This document shows, in pieces, positions 6,570 to 8,907 of a stretch of DNA of 8,907 bases. The position numbers and the translations under genes are program-made. Under the pieces are notes generated by a model. It made no database searches. It was given only the letters and a program-made list of their open reading frames with translations, and was not told where the DNA came from. Each line of letters opens with the position of its first letter. The stretch's first letter is position 1. The stretch is from Prevotellaceae bacterium (GTDB lineage Bacteria > Bacteroidota > Bacteroidia > Bacteroidales > Bacteroidaceae), in the NCBI GenBank assembly GCA_031262265.1, contig JAISIB010000082.1, positions 1 through 8,907 on the forward strand, written 5' to 3'.

Positions 6570-7727
6570 ATGGCAGAAACGAATTTTGTAGACTACGTAA
6601 AGATTTATTGCCGATCGGGAAAGGGTGGGCGAGGTTCCACTCATTTCCGACGCGAGAAATATATTCCGAAAGGAGGCCCCGACGGCGGAGACGGCGGACG
6701 CGGCGGCCATATCATATTGCGCGGTAATCGGAACTATTGGACACTACTTCATTTGAAATACGAACGTCATGCGTTGGCCGGACACGGAGAGTCGGGCAGT
6801 CGCCAGCGGAGCTTCGGCAAAGACGGGGCAGATAAAATAATTGAAGTACCCTGTGGGACGGTGGTCTACAATGCCGAGACGGGAGAATACATTTGCGACG
6901 TTACCGATCACGAACAGGAAGTCGTCCTGCTGAAAGGCGGACGCGGCGGATTGGGCAATTGGCATTTTCGCACGGCAACCCGCCAAGCTCCTCGTTTCTC
7001 GCAGCCGGGCGAACCGGCACAGGAGCTGACAGTCATTTTTGAATTGAAACTATTGGCAGACGTGGGGCTTGTCGGATTTCCGAACGCGGGAAAATCTACG
7101 CTACTCTCCGTCGTTTCCGCCGCAAAGCCAAAGATTGCGGATTATCCCTTTACTACGTTGGAGCCTAACCTCGGTATCGTTTCCTATCGCGACGGTAAAT
7201 CGTTCGTGATGGCGGATATTCCCGGTATCATCGAAGGTGCCAGCGAAGGAAAAGGACTTGGATTGCGGTTCTTACGGCATATCGAGCGCAATTCTCTTTT
7301 ACTTTTCATGATACCCGCCGATAGTGATGATATTCGTGCCGATTATGACATTCTTCTGAACGAACTGAGAACATTTAATCCCGAGTTGCTTGACAAACAA
7401 CGGGTGTTGGCCGTCACGAAAAGCGACATGTTGGATCAGGAATTGATCGATGAAATAGAACCGACGCTTCCGGCCGGTGTGCCGCACGTCTTTATATCTT
7501 CCGTTACGGGACTTGGCATTCAGACCTTGAAAGATATTCTCTGGGATGAGCTGAATAAGGAGAGCAACAAGATAGATACGCCGATGGTTCATCGTGCCAA
7601 GGATGTTCGCAAGCTATTTACCGAATTGCACGACGAGGGAGAAGACGAAGACCTGAGACTTCCTGATGAGGAGCCTGACGAAGAAGAATATTGGGAGGAA
7701 GATTGGGACGACGAGATTCCTTCGTAG
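6570..7727 (+). CDS. obgE: Obg-family GTPase, ribosome assembly factor
   Basis: Essential GTPase that binds the 50S subunit during late assembly and links it to growth state. 385 residues. Seen: the glycine-rich Obg fold (1-158) with KGGRGS, GGPDGGDGGRGG at 35-46, GKDGAD and KGGRGGLGN; then the G domain with G1 GFPNAGKS at 169-176, switch I DYPFTT at 191-196, G3 DIPG at 216-219, G4 TKSD at 283-286 and G5 SSVTG at 310-314. G4 has Thr in place of the usual Asn (NKxD); the Lys and Asp are kept. The tail from about 355 is very acidic (Asp/Glu runs plus two Trp), where other Obg proteins carry an OCT domain or a variable tail. The ATG directly follows the adk stop; AAGGAAATAG at the end of adk offers a weak Shine-Dalgarno. 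Third gene of the hpt operon. Confidence 0.97.
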   Translation: MAETNFVDYVKIYCRSGKGGRGSTHFRREKYIPKGGPDGGDGGRGGHIILRGNRNYWTLLHLKYERHALAGHGESGSRQRSFGKDGADKIIEVPCGTVVYNAETGEYICDVTDHEQEVVLLKGGRGGLGNWHFRTATRQAPRFSQPGEPAQELTVIFELKLLADVGLVGFPNAGKSTLLSVVSAAKPKIADYPFTTLEPNLGIVSYRDGKSFVMADIPGIIEGASEGKGLGLRFLRHIERNSLLLFMIPADSDDIRADYDILLNELRTFNPELLDKQRVLAVTKSDMLDQELIDEIEPTLPAGVPHVFISSVTGLGIQTLKDILWDELNKESNKIDTPMVHRAKDVRKLFTELHDEGEDEDLRLPDEEPDEEEYWEEDWDDEIPS

Positions 7728-7739
7728 CCGTTTCTACGA
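7722..7739. repeat. Inverted repeat spanning both convergent stop codons
   Basis: TCGTAG (7722-7727) and CTACGA (7734-7739) are perfect 6-bp arms around a 6-base spacer. The left arm contains the obgE TAG and the right arm contains, on the minus strand, the TAG of the pyruvyl transferase gene. There is no T-tract on either side, so it is not a standard intrinsic terminator, yet it is the only structure in the 6-base gap between two converging genes. Confidence 0.4.
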
Positions 7740-8726
7740 TATTTCTTCGTTGATAAATTCACTAACTGTTTTCCGTAGAGAGGCTGCCAACTCATAATGC
7801 AGCCCTAAATTCTTCTCGGGTAACGTTGTGCGTGTGATTTGCTCATGCTCCAACGGGAAATTGGCTTGATATTCTTCTGTATCTGGTTTGATACTCACCT
7901 TATAAAACATGTCGGTAATGCCGGCGAAGCGACAGGTGTCGGTTTGCTGAGTAAATCCGTCGAGAAAGACCATCGGCGTTTCCATTCCTAAGCAAGGCAG
8001 TGCACAATGAATGCGCGATGTGATCACGGCGCGGGCGCGAGCATATCTACGTAGAAGCGTTTCGGCCATTTGAAACTTCTCTTCTTCCGTATATTTGTGG
8101 GTGGCAATCATCTGATGCAGAGAAACGGCATTTTCGCGTATCTCCTTATCAATGATCCGGCGCAGGAATCGTTTCCTCTGATTGATATTGCCGAGTTCGC
8201 CGTATTTGATGATATAATAGAGGTTTGCTCTGTTCTCTATGAGCGTGTGCCATGACAAGAAGTTATAGAGCGGTTCTACGAACAGAATTTCATCGGTACG
8301 TTCTTCCGGCGGTGCTTGATACGAGCTTAACGTCAACGTCATGCAGCCCGTATAATAGGCCTCTATCCCTCTGTCTTGCAACAAACTCACCGTATTGTAA
8401 TCACGACAACCGATAGGCGCATGCGCTTTCAAATAGGCGATGCCTTGCTCGGAAAGCACGTAAGGAACGGCAGATGAATTGATGTGAAACGCAACAAATA
8501 AGGGAATAATATCTTCTGACGGAATCCAATCATTGGATTTGGTATGTGTGAACCACCCGTTCATGACAAGTTTTACTTTCGGGCCTCGATAGTATGCCAG
8601 CTTTTCTCTATTCAGAAACATATCTACGCGTGGTAGAAATTGTCTGGCGGCCAGCGATTGGACGTAATCGCCCAGATTTATTTTCTGCTGGTGTTCTTCT
8701 GTGTACGTAAGCAATCCGTAAAGCAT
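7734..8726 (-). CDS. Polysaccharide pyruvyl transferase family protein
   Basis: 330-residue cytoplasmic enzyme of the PF04230 type, members of which transfer pyruvate ketals or act in other ways on surface-glycan precursors. Seen: INLGDYVQSLAA at 16-27, the N-terminal family motif; GCRDYNTVSLLQDRGI at 106-121, the central G-x-R-D motif; and ARAVITSRIHCALPCLGMETP at 231-251, the C-terminal S-R-x-H / G-x-x-x-P signature of the GT-B-like second half. Residues about 150-215 are basic and variable between the two halves. No signal peptide or membrane helix. The ATG at 8726 matches the family N-terminus (the short strand before NxGD). No other glycan genes are visible, so acceptor and donor are unknown. 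It converges with obgE and diverges from ssrA. No clear TAnnTTTG promoter is visible upstream on the minus strand in the 127-base gap. Confidence 0.85.
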   Translation of the reverse strand: MLYGLLTYTEEHQQKINLGDYVQSLAARQFLPRVDMFLNREKLAYYRGPKVKLVMNGWFTHTKSNDWIPSEDIIPLFVAFHINSSAVPYVLSEQGIAYLKAHAPIGCRDYNTVSLLQDRGIEAYYTGCMTLTLSSYQAPPEERTDEILFVEPLYNFLSWHTLIENRANLYYIIKYGELGNINQRKRFLRRIIDKEIRENAVSLHQMIATHKYTEEEKFQMAETLLRRYARARAVITSRIHCALPCLGMETPMVFLDGFTQQTDTCRFAGITDMFYKVSIKPDTEEYQANFPLEHEQITRTTLPEKNLGLHYELAASLRKTVSEFINEEIS

Positions 8727-8806
8727 TGTTAAAGCATTTTTATAGATGTTAGTGAAGCGTTTAAATAGCTGATATACTTATGAAACGCAAAACGATACGG
8801 ATTTGT

Positions 8807-8839
8807 TTTGCCGAAGCCGAAAATAATTTCATACCTTTG
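8807..8839 (+). promoter_or_regulatory. ssrA promoter (-33 TTTG, -7 TACCTTTG)
   Basis: TTTG at 8807-8810 and TACCTTTG at 8832-8839 are separated by 21 bases, matching both Bacteroidetes promoter boxes. The predicted start near 8845 leaves a short leader before the mature tmRNA 5' end at about 8854, which RNase P would remove. This is the best-formed promoter in the window, as expected for an abundant stable RNA. Confidence 0.7.
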
Positions 8840-8853
8840 CAGCGAATTTACTC

Positions 8854-8907
8854 GGGGTTGATTGGTTTTGACAGCGGGTAGAAATGGTAAGTAAGCATGC
8901 AGTGCGT
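8854..8907 (+). ncRNA. ssrA: tmRNA (SsrA), 5' part only
   Basis: The last 54 bases match the conserved tmRNA 5' end: GGGGTTGATTGGTTTTGACA at 8854-8873 holds the acceptor-stem 5' strand and the D-arm-like segment, and GTAAGCATGC at 8890-8899 is the following conserved helix segment. tmRNA rescues ribosomes stalled on broken messages and tags the nascent peptide for Clp proteolysis. The tag reading frame, pseudoknots and 3' acceptor half are beyond the window. The exact 5' end is set by likeness to other Bacteroidetes tmRNAs and could shift by one or two bases. Confidence 0.93.

Noticed and set aside
8720..8739. Repeated AAAGCATT around the pyruvyl transferase start, creating an extra ATG-CTT-TAA mini-frame just upstream
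   Set aside because: A two-codon frame 11 bases upstream is easily produced by chance in A+T-rich leader DNA, and the repeat is short.
1..8907. CRISPR arrays, insertion sequences, tRNA, rRNA, integrase attachment sites
   Set aside because: No regularly spaced repeats, transposase motifs, terminal inverted repeats or tRNA cloverleaf signatures were found by reading; the only structural RNA is the ssrA 5' end.

Overview
The window reads as a chromosomal segment from a Bacteroidales bacterium (Bacteroides, Parabacteroides, Porphyromonas or Tannerella-like). The basis is a hpt-adk-obgE gene order familiar from this order, an Obg protein with a long acidic C-terminal tail, a Bacteroidetes-type ClpC N-terminus, and four start regions preceded by the Bacteroidetes -7 element TAnnTTTG rather than a sigma-70 TATAAT box. 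The genus cannot be settled from this sequence alone.

Layout from left to right. (1) Positions 1-2225, minus: most of clpC, with its C-terminus cut off by the window edge. It has its own promoter and a 10-bp direct repeat upstream. (2) Positions 2408-5192, minus: four closely packed genes that look like one operon. In transcription order they are a fused NAD(P)HX epimerase/dehydratase (nnr), a zeta-toxin-like P-loop ATPase, a 50-residue protein whose start overlaps the end of the ATPase gene, and a DEDDh 3'-5' exonuclease. (3) Positions 5193-5428: a divergent control region with two outward promoters and several GTTAT/ATAAC inverted motifs. (4) Positions 5429-7727, plus: hpt, adk and obgE, tightly spaced. 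(5) Positions 7734-8726, minus: a polysaccharide pyruvyl transferase family protein, convergent with obgE with only 6 bases between the stop codons. (6) From about 8854, plus: the 5' end of ssrA (tmRNA) with a recognisable promoter, running off the right edge.

Most of the content is housekeeping: protein quality control (ClpC, tmRNA), metabolite repair (Nnr), purine salvage and adenylate balance (Hpt, Adk), and ribosome assembly (ObgE). The accessory element is the zeta-like ATPase plus small-protein pair, a probable toxin-antitoxin module. It is clearly richer in A+T than the nnr gene before it and is inserted into a housekeeping transcription unit. The exonuclease that follows it by 12 bases may or may not belong functionally to the module. 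I see no insertion sequence, CRISPR array, tRNA or rRNA, and no gene-free stretch longer than 300 bases.
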